Source: Paracoccus alkenifer (GTDB lineage Bacteria; Pseudomonadota; Alphaproteobacteria; Rhodobacterales; Rhodobacteraceae). Taken from it: DNA of 64,000 nucleotides. Where the stretch lies: NCBI RefSeq assembly GCF_900108405.1, contig NZ_FNXG01000003.1:193501-257500 (forward strand), read 5' to 3'. Under the pieces are notes generated by a model, which was not told the origin of the DNA, ran no database searches, and worked only from the letters and a program-made list of their open reading frames with translations. The position numbers and the translations under genes are program-made. Shown piece after piece: positions 16,147-24,855 of the stretch. The first letter of the stretch is position 1. Each line of letters opens with the position of its first letter.

Positions 16147-17595
16147 ATGATCGACATTCGCCCGGTGGTCCACACCATCTCGAAACTCTGCGTTGCGATG
16201 GGCGTGCTCATGCTGGCGCCGGCGGTGATCGACTGGGCGAACGGCGACCCGAACTGGCGCGCCTTTGCCATGGCGGGCAGCGGCGCAATCGTGCTGGGCA
16301 CATTGGTGGCGCTGGCGACACCGGGCGACGGCAGCCCGCTGGTGATCGAACAGGCGTTTCTGCTGACCACCGGGCTGTGGGTGGTGCTGCCGGTGCTGGG
16401 GGCGCTGCCCTTCATGCTGGGGGCGCCGGCGGCGGGCTGGACCGACGCGATGTTCGAATCCATGTCCGGCATGACCACCACCGGCACCACGGTCTTTCGC
16501 CGGCTGGACCAACTGCCGCTGGGCACGCATCTGTGGCGCGGCACCCTGCAATGGTCGGGGGGGCTGGGCATCGTGGTCGTGGCGATGGTGTTCCTGCCGG
16601 TGATGCGGGTCGGCGGGATGCAGTTTTTCCGCTCCGAGGGCTTCGACACCATGGGCAAGGTCATGCCCCGCGCGCGCCAGATCGCGGCCGAGATGTCGCA
16701 GCTTTACCTTGGCATCACCGTTGCCTGCGCAACGACCTATGCCGCGCTGGGGATGGGCGGGTTCGATGCGGTGATGCACGCGCTGACCACCTGCTCGACC
16801 GGAGGCTTCGGGCGCTATGACGCCAGTTTCGCGGCGTTTTCCGGCCCGATCGAGCTGGCGGCGTCGTTCTTTACCATCCTCGCGTCGATCCCCTTTGTGC
16901 GGATGCTGCAACTGGTCCACGGCGACCCCGCGCCGCTGTGGCGCGACAGCCAGATCCGCACCTATCTGGGCATCATCGCCGCCGTCTGGCTGCTGATTCT
17001 GGTGTATGAGGCGCTGTGGCGGTCGGTCCTGCCCTCGGCCGAGCTTGCGCGCGAGGTGATGTTTCACGTCGTCACCATCATCTCGGGCACGGGTTTTGCC
17101 TCGGTCGATGTGACGCAATGGGGGTATCTGCCCTTTGCACTGCTGTTCTTTGTGGGGCTGGTCGGGGGCTGCACCGGATCGACCGTCTGCTCGATCAAGG
17201 TCTTTCGCTATCAGGTGCTGTTTCAGGCACTGCGCGGGCAGCTGACCCAGATGCAATCGCCCCACCGGGTCCGGCCGTTGCGGTTGCAGGGGCGACGGTT
17301 GGACCCCGAGGTGGTGAACTCGGTCATGGCCTTTTTCACCATGTTTGTGCTGAGCTTCGGGGTGCTGATCGTGGCCTTGGCGCTGACCGGCCTGCACCCG
17401 CGCACCGCCCTGACCGCCGCCTGGACCGCGATCGCCAATATCGGCCCCGTATGGGGCCCCGAGGTGTCCGCCAACGGCGGGGTGGCGGAATTTCCGCCCT
17501 CGGCCAAATGGCTGATGATCGCGGGGATGTATCTGGGCCGGCTTGAGCTGATCACCGTGTTCGTGGTGCTGATGCCGCGGTTCTGGCGGCGGTAA
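16147..17595 (+). CDS. TrkH-family potassium uptake channel protein
   Basis: 482 residues from the ATG at 16147 (the frame is open 36 bases upstream). TrkH/KtrB proteins are the membrane pores of K+ uptake systems gated by cytoplasmic TrkA-type NAD-binding rings. Seen: repeated M1-pore-M2 units with filter-like segments SMSGMTTTGTT, LTTCSTGGFGRYD, TIISGTGFASVD and ANIGPVWGPEV, and about ten membrane helices. No trkA is near. Starts 86 bases after the divergently transcribed tRNA-Gly gene. Confidence 0.94.
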   Translation: MIDIRPVVHTISKLCVAMGVLMLAPAVIDWANGDPNWRAFAMAGSGAIVLGTLVALATPGDGSPLVIEQAFLLTTGLWVVLPVLGALPFMLGAPAAGWTDAMFESMSGMTTTGTTVFRRLDQLPLGTHLWRGTLQWSGGLGIVVVAMVFLPVMRVGGMQFFRSEGFDTMGKVMPRARQIAAEMSQLYLGITVACATTYAALGMGGFDAVMHALTTCSTGGFGRYDASFAAFSGPIELAASFFTILASIPFVRMLQLVHGDPAPLWRDSQIRTYLGIIAAVWLLILVYEALWRSVLPSAELAREVMFHVVTIISGTGFASVDVTQWGYLPFALLFFVGLVGGCTGSTVCSIKVFRYQVLFQALRGQLTQMQSPHRVRPLRLQGRRLDPEVVNSVMAFFTMFVLSFGVLIVALALTGLHPRTALTAAWTAIANIGPVWGPEVSANGGVAEFPPSAKWLMIAGMYLGRLELITVFVVLMPRFWRR

Positions 17596-17709
17596 TGCAT
17601 TGCATTATTGCATGATAACAATATCGTGCCACAAAACGCATGACGGAAGTATGCGACGACAGGCCGGACCGCCGCAGAGCAAGGATTCGTCGAGCAATCC
17701 ATCGCATTG

Positions 17710-18762
17710 ATGCTGGGCAGCAACCCCTCGGGCTTCGCGCAGGGCGAGGGCGTAATGCTGCGCGCCTTGCGGGGGTCGAGCGCCTCTGCCGTCGCGCTCC
17801 TGCCGGCTGACCCACGATACCACACGCTTTCTGGCGACGGTTTGCGCATAAAACCCGCCCGCCCCAAGGCGGTGTCGCCCAGATCCATTGCCGCAAGCGC
17901 GGACATCGGCACCTTTCATCCGCGCTTCGGCTACATCGTGGACATGTGGGACCGCCGCACCCGCAGCACCAGCGACAATATTACCCCTCCATTTCCGGTG
18001 TTCAGCTTCAACCGATTGGCGGGTGAGCCGGGCCGGGTGCTGTGGCCGCTGGCGGGTTTTCACGATCCCTCCAGCGCCGGCTTTCTGGGCAATCTCGAAT
18101 CGGGTCGTATCGACTGGGATGACAGGCTGCCCCGGGTGGTCTGGCGTGGCGGCACCGGGGGTCGCGCCCTTGGCAGCGGCGCCGGCCACGGCGAGGGGAT
18201 GCGCCTGATCTCTGCCCTTCGTCGCCATCGCGCCGGCACGCTTGGCCGGCGGAAGCTCGAGCGGGTAATCCGCAGCACCCATCGCTGGCTGGTGCTGGAT
18301 CGCGTCAAGGACGACCCGCGTTTCGATCTGGGTTTCGTGGATTCTGCCGACTATGTCATTTCCGACACCCCACTGCACGCATATTTGGAACGTCCCCGAT
18401 TGACGCCGCAAGACATGCAGCGCTTTCGTTATATCGCGGTGCTGCGTGGCAATGATGTCGGGTCCAGCTTTTACTGGACCATGAACAGCGGCAGCGTGGG
18501 GTTCGTTCAGGAAACGCCGTATGAGACCTTTGCCTCGGGGCATTTCCGCCCGTGGGAACATTACATCCCCTTTGCCGAGGATGGCAGCGACCTGCCCGCG
18601 CGGCTGGACTGGGCCGAGGCAAACCAGCAGGAATGCCGGGCCATGGTCCAGCGGGCAACCAGGGTCTGCGCGCTGCTGGACCGCACCGATCTGCGGGCAG
18701 AGGCGCTGGCCGGTGTGATCCAGCGCGTGACCGAGCGGATCACGGCAACGGCGGCTGGTTAA
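17710..18762 (+). CDS. Glycosyl transferase family 90 (CAP10/KTELC1-like)
   Basis: 350 residues from ATG 17710; TTG 17707 and an open frame back to 17644 leave the start unsure. GT90 enzymes include fungal CAP10 xylosyltransferases, animal POGLUT and bacterial LPS-modifying transferases. Seen: FSFNR, PRVVWRGGTGG (the conserved WRG motif), the Arg/His stretch before RFDLGFVD, FRYIAVLRGNDVGSSFYWTMNSGSV and the C-terminal HFRPWEHYIPF, in family order. It converges on the next gene with a 4-base overlap. Likely adds a sugar to a cell-surface glycan. Confidence 0.78.
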   Translation: MLGSNPSGFAQGEGVMLRALRGSSASAVALLPADPRYHTLSGDGLRIKPARPKAVSPRSIAASADIGTFHPRFGYIVDMWDRRTRSTSDNITPPFPVFSFNRLAGEPGRVLWPLAGFHDPSSAGFLGNLESGRIDWDDRLPRVVWRGGTGGRALGSGAGHGEGMRLISALRRHRAGTLGRRKLERVIRSTHRWLVLDRVKDDPRFDLGFVDSADYVISDTPLHAYLERPRLTPQDMQRFRYIAVLRGNDVGSSFYWTMNSGSVGFVQETPYETFASGHFRPWEHYIPFAEDGSDLPARLDWAEANQQECRAMVQRATRVCALLDRTDLRAEALAGVIQRVTERITATAAG

Positions 18763-20180
18763 TCCGCTGCGGTATCAGGCAGCTCCTCGCCCGCGCTCTT
18801 AGCAATGGCACCGTCGCCCGCCGCCCCCTCGACCGGCGCGAAACGCAGGCTGTCGGCGATTTCGGCGGCGAGGCGGGGCTGGTCCTCGGCATCCGCCAGC
18901 GGCCAGATCAGCACCGTGCCTTCGACCTGGCCGTTCACGACGCGCGCCTCGGCCTGGCCGATATGGGTGTCGTTGCGGCCGATCAGGCTGGCGTTTCCTT
19001 GCGCGATCCGCCGCTCGGGCGCGGGAACCCAGCCCAGCGCCGTGACCAGCCCGGTGAAATCCAGCATCTCTTGCTGGCCGCCGGGCGCGCGATACAGGAT
19101 CAGCGCCGCGCCTGATTCGTTGCGCGGGCCATAGATCGACAGCCCCTGTTCGTTGCGCAGGAACTGGATGCGGTCCATCGGCGCGGTCAGGCTCAGCCCC
19201 GATTGCGGGTCATTCAGCGTGGTCAGCTGCATGTCCGCGCGCCACGCCTCGCGGCGCTCGATCAACGCCTGCATGGCCGAGCCCGCGTCGGGGGCCGCGC
19301 GCAGGGTCAGCACCTCGGCGGCGATGGCCGCGTGGGTCTGGGGGCCGGCGGCACCGTCGATCTCGCCCTCGTATCGCCCGGCCCAGCGCAGGGCGCGCTG
19401 CACCTCGTCCATCGGCGGCATCATGGCATTGCCGGCGGGCGGCAGCTGCGGGTCGGCGCCCTCGTCCAGCGGCTCGCCCAGATCCGAGGCCGGCAGCACA
19501 GCGGCAAAACGCCCCACCCGCTCGGCCGCGCGGAATGCGGCAAGCCACGGCTCGGCCACGCCCGGCGCGACCGGACCCAGCGTGATGGCAAAGCCGCCGT
19601 CTTGCTGCTGCCACAGCCCCGCCTCGGGGAAATCCGCGCGCCATTCGGCCAGCGCCGCATCCGCCGATTCGCGGGTGTCATAGCGTTGCAGCCGCAGATA
19701 ATCGCCCGAGGGCAACTCGACTGCCGGTTCGGGCTCGGCTGCGTCCTCGGCCTCGGCCCCGGACGCAAAGGTCGATGCCCCTGCGGCCGGCCCCGCCGCC
19801 GGTCCCGCGTCCGGCGCCCCATCCGGCCCATCATCTTCGCCAGCCTCGACATCTGCCGCGGCCTCTGCACCACCCTCTGGCGCGGTGACGGGCACCGCGC
19901 CCGACGGCACCGGCACGATGAAACTGTCCGCCGGAATCTGCCCGGCCCGCTTGAGCCGGGAAATCTCGGCCTGCGCGGCCTCGCGTTCCATCGGGCCGAT
20001 GCCGATGCCGGTCCAGCCGCCGGCCAGCGGGAATGTCACCACCTCGGGGAAACGCGCGGACCAGCTTTCCACCACGGCGGCGGTGTCGGGGCCGCGCTTG
20101 GCCTCGACCCGCAGGACCACCGGTTCGGCCAGGGCCATGCCCGGCAACATCGCGACGATCAGAAACCCAAGCCTGCGCAT
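18759..20180 (-). CDS. Secreted protein with SPOR-like and peptidoglycan-binding regions
   Basis: 473 residues. Seen: a cleavable signal peptide (MRRLGFLIVAMLPGMALA), a SPOR-like repeat at about 20-80 and another at about 160-225 (each with LxxxRYDTRESADAALAEW-type spacing), separated by a long acidic Ala/Pro-rich linker, then a peptidoglycan-binding-domain-1-like stretch MDEVQRALRWAGRYEGEIDGAAGPQT (split here from a longer run) and an unassigned C-terminal domain. Likely periplasmic and cell-wall associated. SPOR assignment is by pattern only. Overlaps the GT90 stop by 4 bases. Confidence 0.65.
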   Translation of the reverse strand: MRRLGFLIVAMLPGMALAEPVVLRVEAKRGPDTAAVVESWSARFPEVVTFPLAGGWTGIGIGPMEREAAQAEISRLKRAGQIPADSFIVPVPSGAVPVTAPEGGAEAAADVEAGEDDGPDGAPDAGPAAGPAAGASTFASGAEAEDAAEPEPAVELPSGDYLRLQRYDTRESADAALAEWRADFPEAGLWQQQDGGFAITLGPVAPGVAEPWLAAFRAAERVGRFAAVLPASDLGEPLDEGADPQLPPAGNAMMPPMDEVQRALRWAGRYEGEIDGAAGPQTHAAIAAEVLTLRAAPDAGSAMQALIERREAWRADMQLTTLNDPQSGLSLTAPMDRIQFLRNEQGLSIYGPRNESGAALILYRAPGGQQEMLDFTGLVTALGWVPAPERRIAQGNASLIGRNDTHIGQAEARVVNGQVEGTVLIWPLADAEDQPRLAAEIADSLRFAPVEGAAGDGAIAKSAGEELPDTAAD

Positions 20181-20276
20181 TGGCGGTCCCCCTGTTCCGG
20201 CGGTCTGATTGACCCGGCCCCGGCCGCCCCCTATTAGCGGCCTGCATTCGCGTCAGATATGCGAAAGGACGCAGGG

Positions 20277-21263
20277 ATGACCAGCCCCGACCCGACCCGC
20301 AGCGCCAACATCGGCAATTCCCCCCCGCCGCCGCCCGACCGGCCGCGGTGTTTTCAGGACGTGATCCTGCGCTTGCAGGGTTATTGGGCGGCCACCGGCT
20401 GCGCCGTGCTGCAACCCTATGACATGGAGGTCGGGGCCGGCACCTTTCACCCGGCGACCACCCTGCGGTCCCTGGGCTCGCGGCCGTGGGCGGCGGCCTA
20501 TGTGCAGCCCTCGCGCCGGCCGACCGACGGGCGTTACGGCGAAAACCCCAACCGGTTGCAGCATTATTACCAGTATCAGGTCATCATCAAACCCTCGCCC
20601 CCCAACCTGCAAGAGCTGTATCTGGGCAGCCTGCGCGCCATCGGGCTGGACCCGCTGATCCACGATGTCCGCTTTGTCGAGGACGACTGGGAATCGCCGA
20701 CGCTGGGCGCCTGGGGCCTTGGGTGGGAGGTCTGGTGCGACGGAATGGAGGTCAGCCAGTTCACCTATTTCCAGCAGGTCGGCGGCCATGACTGCCGCCC
20801 GGTCTCGGGCGAGCTGACCTATGGGCTGGAACGGCTGGCGATGTATGTGCTGGGGGTCGAGCATGTGATGGACATGCCCTTCAACGACCCCGACGCGCCG
20901 ATCCCGCTGACCTACGGCGACGTTTTCCGCCAGACCGAGCGTGAATATTCGCGCTGGAACTTCGACGTTGCCGACACCGACATGCTGTTTCAGCATTTCA
21001 AGGACGCCGAGGCCGAATGCGCGCGCATCCTGTCCGCCGCCGAAACCGACGCCGCCGGCCGCCGCATCCCGATGGCGCATCCGGCCTATGACCAGGCGAT
21101 CAAGGCCAGCCATATCTTCAACCTGCTGGACGCGCGCGGGGTGATCTCCGTGACGGAACGGCAAGCCTATATCGGCCGGGTGCGGGCGCTGGCCAAGGGC
21201 TGCGCCGACCTGTTCCTGACCACCGAGGCCGCCACCGGCGCCAGCACGGAGGACGCGGCATGA
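20277..21263 (+). CDS. glyQ: Glycyl-tRNA synthetase alpha subunit
   Basis: 328 residues from ATG 20277, chosen because AAGGA lies 7 bases upstream; ATG 20259 has none. The alpha subunit holds the catalytic core for glycine activation. Seen: [59 protein letters not shown] (each conserved; quoted in part), and [13 protein letters not shown]. Operon: glyQ, FkbM methyltransferase, DUF6446-type gene, glyS. The stop overlaps an ATG (ATGA at 21260). Confidence 0.97.
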   Translation: MTSPDPTRSANIGNSPPPPPDRPRCFQDVILRLQGYWAATGCAVLQPYDMEVGAGTFHPATTLRSLGSRPWAAAYVQPSRRPTDGRYGENPNRLQHYYQYQVIIKPSPPNLQELYLGSLRAIGLDPLIHDVRFVEDDWESPTLGAWGLGWEVWCDGMEVSQFTYFQQVGGHDCRPVSGELTYGLERLAMYVLGVEHVMDMPFNDPDAPIPLTYGDVFRQTEREYSRWNFDVADTDMLFQHFKDAEAECARILSAAETDAAGRRIPMAHPAYDQAIKASHIFNLLDARGVISVTERQAYIGRVRALAKGCADLFLTTEAATGASTEDAA

Positions 21264-21298
21264 GCAGCAAAAAGCACATCGAGAGGGCCGTGCAATGA
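21260..21298 (+). other. 12-codon mini-ORF bridging glyQ and the FkbM gene
   Basis: ATG overlaps the glyQ stop (ATGA) and its own TGA overlaps the next ATG (ATGA at 21295). Its first codons (ATGAGCAGC...AAG) resemble the start of the DUF6446-type gene at 22047 (ATGAGCACC...AAG). It may be the leftover 5' end of that gene after an insertion, now serving as a translational bridge. Not claimed as a functional peptide. Confidence 0.3.
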
Positions 21299-22047
21299 GC
21301 TCGTCCAGAACAACTCATCTTTTGCAAGAGCCTTGGTTTCGGGCAATGATGACCAAGCGCCAGCCACGCGGCCTTTGGCAGACTGTCTTGTGGCGTTCCA
21401 TGCATCTTCCGGGCGCCGCCGGCCGCAGTGCCGCGCGCAAACTGCGTCGGTCGCTGAAACGGATGATCGAACGGGATTTTCTCGATCTGGCGAAAAGCCT
21501 TCCACCCAACTCTCTGTGCGTGGATCTGGGCGCCAATATCGGCACGATCACCGACATCCTGCTGGATCATGGGCACCGGGTTATCGCCTTTGAGCCTGAT
21601 CCTGCAACATTCAAGGTGCTTGCCGAAAACGTTGGGACGCGCGCGGGGGCTACGCTGGTGCAGGCAGCGGCCGGCACTGCCGAAGGAACAGCAACGCTGA
21701 TGCGTGACAAGGAATGGAATCCAGAGACGTTATACGGCTCAGAAGGTTCGTCACTGGTCGAGACCAGCGGACGAAAAGCCGAAGATGCCGTGGATGTGCG
21801 CGTCGTCGATCTTGCCGCATATCTTCGTGACATCGACGAAGACATAGCCCTGCTGAAGATGGATATCGAGGGGGGCGAATGGGATCTGATTCCGCATCTC
21901 GACCGCGAAGGTTCCTTCGACCGAATCGATCACGTTCTGGTCGAGACGCATGAATGGTCGGACCCTAGTCGAGAGGCAACTGCGGCGCATTTCCGGGAAA
22001 TGGCTCGCACCCGAAGCCATCCGAAATTTCAGATGGACTGGATCTGA
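21295..22047 (+). CDS. FkbM family methyltransferase
   Basis: 250 residues. FkbM-domain enzymes are SAM-dependent O-methyltransferases, often acting on sugars or surface glycans. Seen: a basic N-terminus, then the SAM site LCVDLGANIGTITDILLDHG, the strand VIAFEPDPATFKVLAENV, and LLKMDIEGGEWDLIPHL (the FkbM hallmark D-x-E-G-x-E), followed by HVLVETHEW. All expected elements are present. It sits between glyQ and glyS where other genomes of the group have only the small membrane gene; codon use is visibly less GC-rich than that of its neighbours. Probably acquired. Confidence 0.88.
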   Translation: MSSSRTTHLLQEPWFRAMMTKRQPRGLWQTVLWRSMHLPGAAGRSAARKLRRSLKRMIERDFLDLAKSLPPNSLCVDLGANIGTITDILLDHGHRVIAFEPDPATFKVLAENVGTRAGATLVQAAAGTAEGTATLMRDKEWNPETLYGSEGSSLVETSGRKAEDAVDVRVVDLAAYLRDIDEDIALLKMDIEGGEWDLIPHLDREGSFDRIDHVLVETHEWSDPSREATAAHFREMARTRSHPKFQMDWI

Positions 22048-22529
22048 TGAGCACCGGCAAGATCATGATTTCCATGCTGCTGCTGGTCGCGGCGCTGACC
22101 GGCGCGGCGGTCTGGTATTTGCAGGTCTACGGGTTTTACGAAGAGGTGGACGAAATCACCGGCGCCGCCGAGATGGTAGTGACGCTGCCCGACGGAACCT
22201 CCCGTGCGGTGCCGGTCGGCGGGTTTCACGCGATCGACGCGGCGTCCTCTCCGATCCGCTGGCGGGCGTGTTTCACGCTGGACCCGGCGCAGGTCGCCGA
22301 TGCCGTGCCGTATGAGGGCGCGACCCCCCTGAACGGTCCCGGCTGGTTTCGCTGCTATTCCGCCCGCGCATTGACCAGCGATCTCGCCGCCGGCAATGCG
22401 GTCGCGGTGCTGGGCCAGTCCGAGATCCGCCCCGACGTGGACCGGGTGATCGTGGTCTATCCAGACGGCCGCGCCTTTGGCTGGCACCAGTTCAACGAAA
22501 AGAACCCTGCGCGCGGAGTCATGGACTGA
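22047..22529 (+). CDS. Small membrane-anchored protein of the glyQ-glyS operon (DUF6446-type)
   Basis: 160 residues. Seen: an N-terminal membrane anchor (about 5-27), then a soluble domain with EEVDEITGAAEMVVTLPDG, FHAIDAASSPIRWRACF and VIVVYPDGRAFGWHQFNEKNP. I match this from memory to the DUF6446 family found between glyQ and glyS in Rhodobacteraceae; the number should be confirmed. Function unknown. The start overlaps the FkbM stop (TGATG) and its stop overlaps the glyS start (TGATG), so it is translated in the operon. Confidence 0.7.
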   Translation: MSTGKIMISMLLLVAALTGAAVWYLQVYGFYEEVDEITGAAEMVVTLPDGTSRAVPVGGFHAIDAASSPIRWRACFTLDPAQVADAVPYEGATPLNGPGWFRCYSARALTSDLAAGNAVAVLGQSEIRPDVDRVIVVYPDGRAFGWHQFNEKNPARGVMD

Positions 22530-24658
22530 TGGATCTGCTGATCGAGCTGTTTTCCGAAGAAATCCCCGCCCGGATGCAGCCGCGCGCACGCGACGATCTG
22601 CGGCGCCTTGTCACCGACGGGCTGGTCGAGGCCGGGCTGACCTATGTTTCCGCCGGCGCATTTTCCACGCCGCGCCGGCTGGTGCTGGCGGTCGAGGGGC
22701 TGACCCCGCAGTCCAAGCCCGTGCGCGAGGAACGCAAGGGCCCCCGCACCGACGCGCCCGAAAAGGCGATCGAGGGTTTCCTGCGCGCCACCGGCCTGAC
22801 GCTGGACCAGCTTGAACGCCGCCCCGAGAAAAAGGACGAGGCGTATTTCGCCATCATCGAGCGCCCCGGCCGCGGCGCGCCCGACATCGTGGCCGAGGTG
22901 CTCGAATCCGCGATCCGCAATTTCCCGTGGCCCAAGTCGATGCGCTGGGGCAGCGGCAACCTGCGCTGGGTCCGGCCGCTGCACTCGATCCTGTGCATCC
23001 TGTCGGACGAGGCCGGCGCGCAGGTCGTGCCGCTGACCATCGACGACATCGCCGCCGGCGACACCACGCGCGGGCATCGCTTCATAGCCCCCGACCCGAT
23101 CCGCGTTTCCGGCTTTGACGATTACGCCGCCAAGCTTTTGCGCGCCAAGGTCATGCTGGACTCCGCCCAGCGCGAGGCCGCGATCCGGCAAGAGGCCGCC
23201 AATCTCGCCTTTGCCCGCGGCTGGGAAATCGTCCCGGACGAGGGGCTGATGGCGGAACTGGCCGGGCTGGTCGAATGGCCCGTGCCGCTGATGGGGGTGA
23301 TCGAGGCGAAATTTCTCGACCTGCCGCCCGAGGTGCTGCAAACCTCGATGCGCGAACACCAGAAATTCCTGTCCGCCCGCAACCCGAAAACGGGGCGGAT
23401 CGAGGGCTATGTCACCGTCGCCAATATCGAGACCCCGGACCACGGCGCCACCATCCTGCACGGCAACCAGCGCGTGCTGGCCGCCCGCCTGTCGGACGCC
23501 GCGTTCTTCTGGGACAACGACCTGCGCGAGGCCCGCGCGGGGATGCAGGACTGGGCCGAGGGGCTCAAGGCCGTGACCTTTCACGCCAAGCTCGGCTCGC
23601 AGGCCGACCGGGTGGAACGCATCGCCGCGCTGGCGCGCGAGATCGCGCCCGCGGTGGGGGCGGACCCGGCGCTGGCCGAACAGGCGGCGCGGGTTGCGAA
23701 ACTGGATCTGCGCTCTGCCATGGTGGGCGAATTCCCCGAATTGCAGGGCACCATGGGCCGCTATTACGCCAAGGCCGCCGGCCTGCCCGATGCGGTAGCC
23801 GATGCCGCAAGCGATCATTATTCGCCGCTGGGTCCATCGGACGAGGTGCCCTCGGCCCCCGTATCGGTCGCGGTGGCGCTGGCCGACAAGCTGGACACGC
23901 TGACGGGGTTCTGGGCGATTAACGAAAAACCCACCGGCTCGAAAGACCCGTTCGCGCTGCGTCGGGCGGCGTTGGGGGTGATACGGTTGGTGTTGGGGAA
24001 CGGAGCGCGCGCAAGCCTGTCCGCGTGGATGAACACGGCGTTCGGCGCCCATCATCAGGCGCAGGAGGGCAAGGATGCTTCGAATCAGCCTCATGCCCCC
24101 GAGACTGCCAGCGAATCCCTTACGAATGATGAACAGGACCTCCTCGCCTTCCTCCACGATCGCCTGAAAGTCCACCTCCGCGACCAGGGCATCCGCCATG
24201 ACATCATCGACGCGCTGCTGCACATGCCCGGCAATGACGACCTGACACTGGTCGTCAGCCGCGCCACTGCCCTGAACGACATGCTGAAAACCGAGGACGG
24301 CACCAACCTGTTGCAGGGCCTCAAGCGCACCAACAACATCCTTGCGCAGGCCGAGGACAAGGACGGCGTCGAATACTCCTTCGGGGCCGATCCGAAATAC
24401 GCCGACACCGATCAGGAACGCGGGCTGTTTGCCGCCCTCGACGCCGCCGAACCGGCCATCCGCGCCGCCGTCAAGGCCGAGGACTTCCCCGCCGCCATGT
24501 CCGCCATCGCCGCCCTGCGCGCCCCGGTCGATGCGTTCTTCGAGGCGGTGCAGGTCAACAGCGACAACCAGATCCTGCGCCGCAACCGCCTGAACCTGCT
24601 GTCGCGCATTCGCGAAACCGGCCGCCTCATCGCCGATTTCAGCCGGATCGAGGGGTAG
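22529..24658 (+). CDS. glyS: Glycyl-tRNA synthetase beta subunit
   Basis: 709 residues, full length. The beta subunit binds tRNA-Gly and completes the alpha2beta2 bacterial-type enzyme. Seen: N-terminal LLIELFSEEIPARMQPRA, FSTPRRLVLAVEGL, ALRRAALGVIRLVL, and the C-terminal anticodon-binding region with FFEAVQVNSDN and RNRLNLLSRI. Between about residues 505 and 540 there is a polar, Ala/Gln/Glu-rich insert, a usual variable site. It is followed by a palindromic intergenic element. Its product would charge the tRNA-Gly encoded in this window. Confidence 0.97.
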   Translation: MDLLIELFSEEIPARMQPRARDDLRRLVTDGLVEAGLTYVSAGAFSTPRRLVLAVEGLTPQSKPVREERKGPRTDAPEKAIEGFLRATGLTLDQLERRPEKKDEAYFAIIERPGRGAPDIVAEVLESAIRNFPWPKSMRWGSGNLRWVRPLHSILCILSDEAGAQVVPLTIDDIAAGDTTRGHRFIAPDPIRVSGFDDYAAKLLRAKVMLDSAQREAAIRQEAANLAFARGWEIVPDEGLMAELAGLVEWPVPLMGVIEAKFLDLPPEVLQTSMREHQKFLSARNPKTGRIEGYVTVANIETPDHGATILHGNQRVLAARLSDAAFFWDNDLREARAGMQDWAEGLKAVTFHAKLGSQADRVERIAALAREIAPAVGADPALAEQAARVAKLDLRSAMVGEFPELQGTMGRYYAKAAGLPDAVADAASDHYSPLGPSDEVPSAPVSVAVALADKLDTLTGFWAINEKPTGSKDPFALRRAALGVIRLVLGNGARASLSAWMNTAFGAHHQAQEGKDASNQPHAPETASESLTNDEQDLLAFLHDRLKVHLRDQGIRHDIIDALLHMPGNDDLTLVVSRATALNDMLKTEDGTNLLQGLKRTNNILAQAEDKDGVEYSFGADPKYADTDQERGLFAALDAAEPAIRAAVKAEDFPAAMSAIAALRAPVDAFFEAVQVNSDNQILRRNRLNLLSRIRETGRLIADFSRIEG

Positions 24659-24675
24659 CCCGCAGCTCCGCCGGA

Positions 24676-24806
24676 CGGGGGCCGTCTGCCCCCGCGAGGC
24701 CTGCGGCCTCTTCCCCCGAGGATATTTCAAAACCGCCCGAAGCCCCCTTTCGGGCGGTTCTCAAATATCCTGGGGGAGGCCCGGCACGGGCCGGGGGCAA
24801 AGCCCC
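24676..24806. repeat. Modular palindromic intergenic element, copy A (paired form)
   Basis: Left arm: GGGGGC..GCCCCC hairpin, second palindrome GAGGCC..GGCCTC, core CCCCCGAGGATATTT, tail ACCGCCCGAA. Right arm is the mirror image (TTCGGGCGGTT, AAATATCC, GGGGG, GGGGGC..GCCCC), so the central part (24713-24776) can form a hairpin of about 27 bp. Lies just after glyS and 80 bases before kynureninase; likely terminator activity in both directions. Confidence 0.85.
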
Positions 24807-24855
24807 ATCTTGCAGCGGCGCCACAGGCTGCTAGCGTCTGCGCAGGAGGAACCGC

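Noticed and set aside
17593..17620. Repeated TGCAT words after trkH
   Set aside because: Short, low-complexity and not followed by a T-run or clear hairpin; not reported as a regulatory site.
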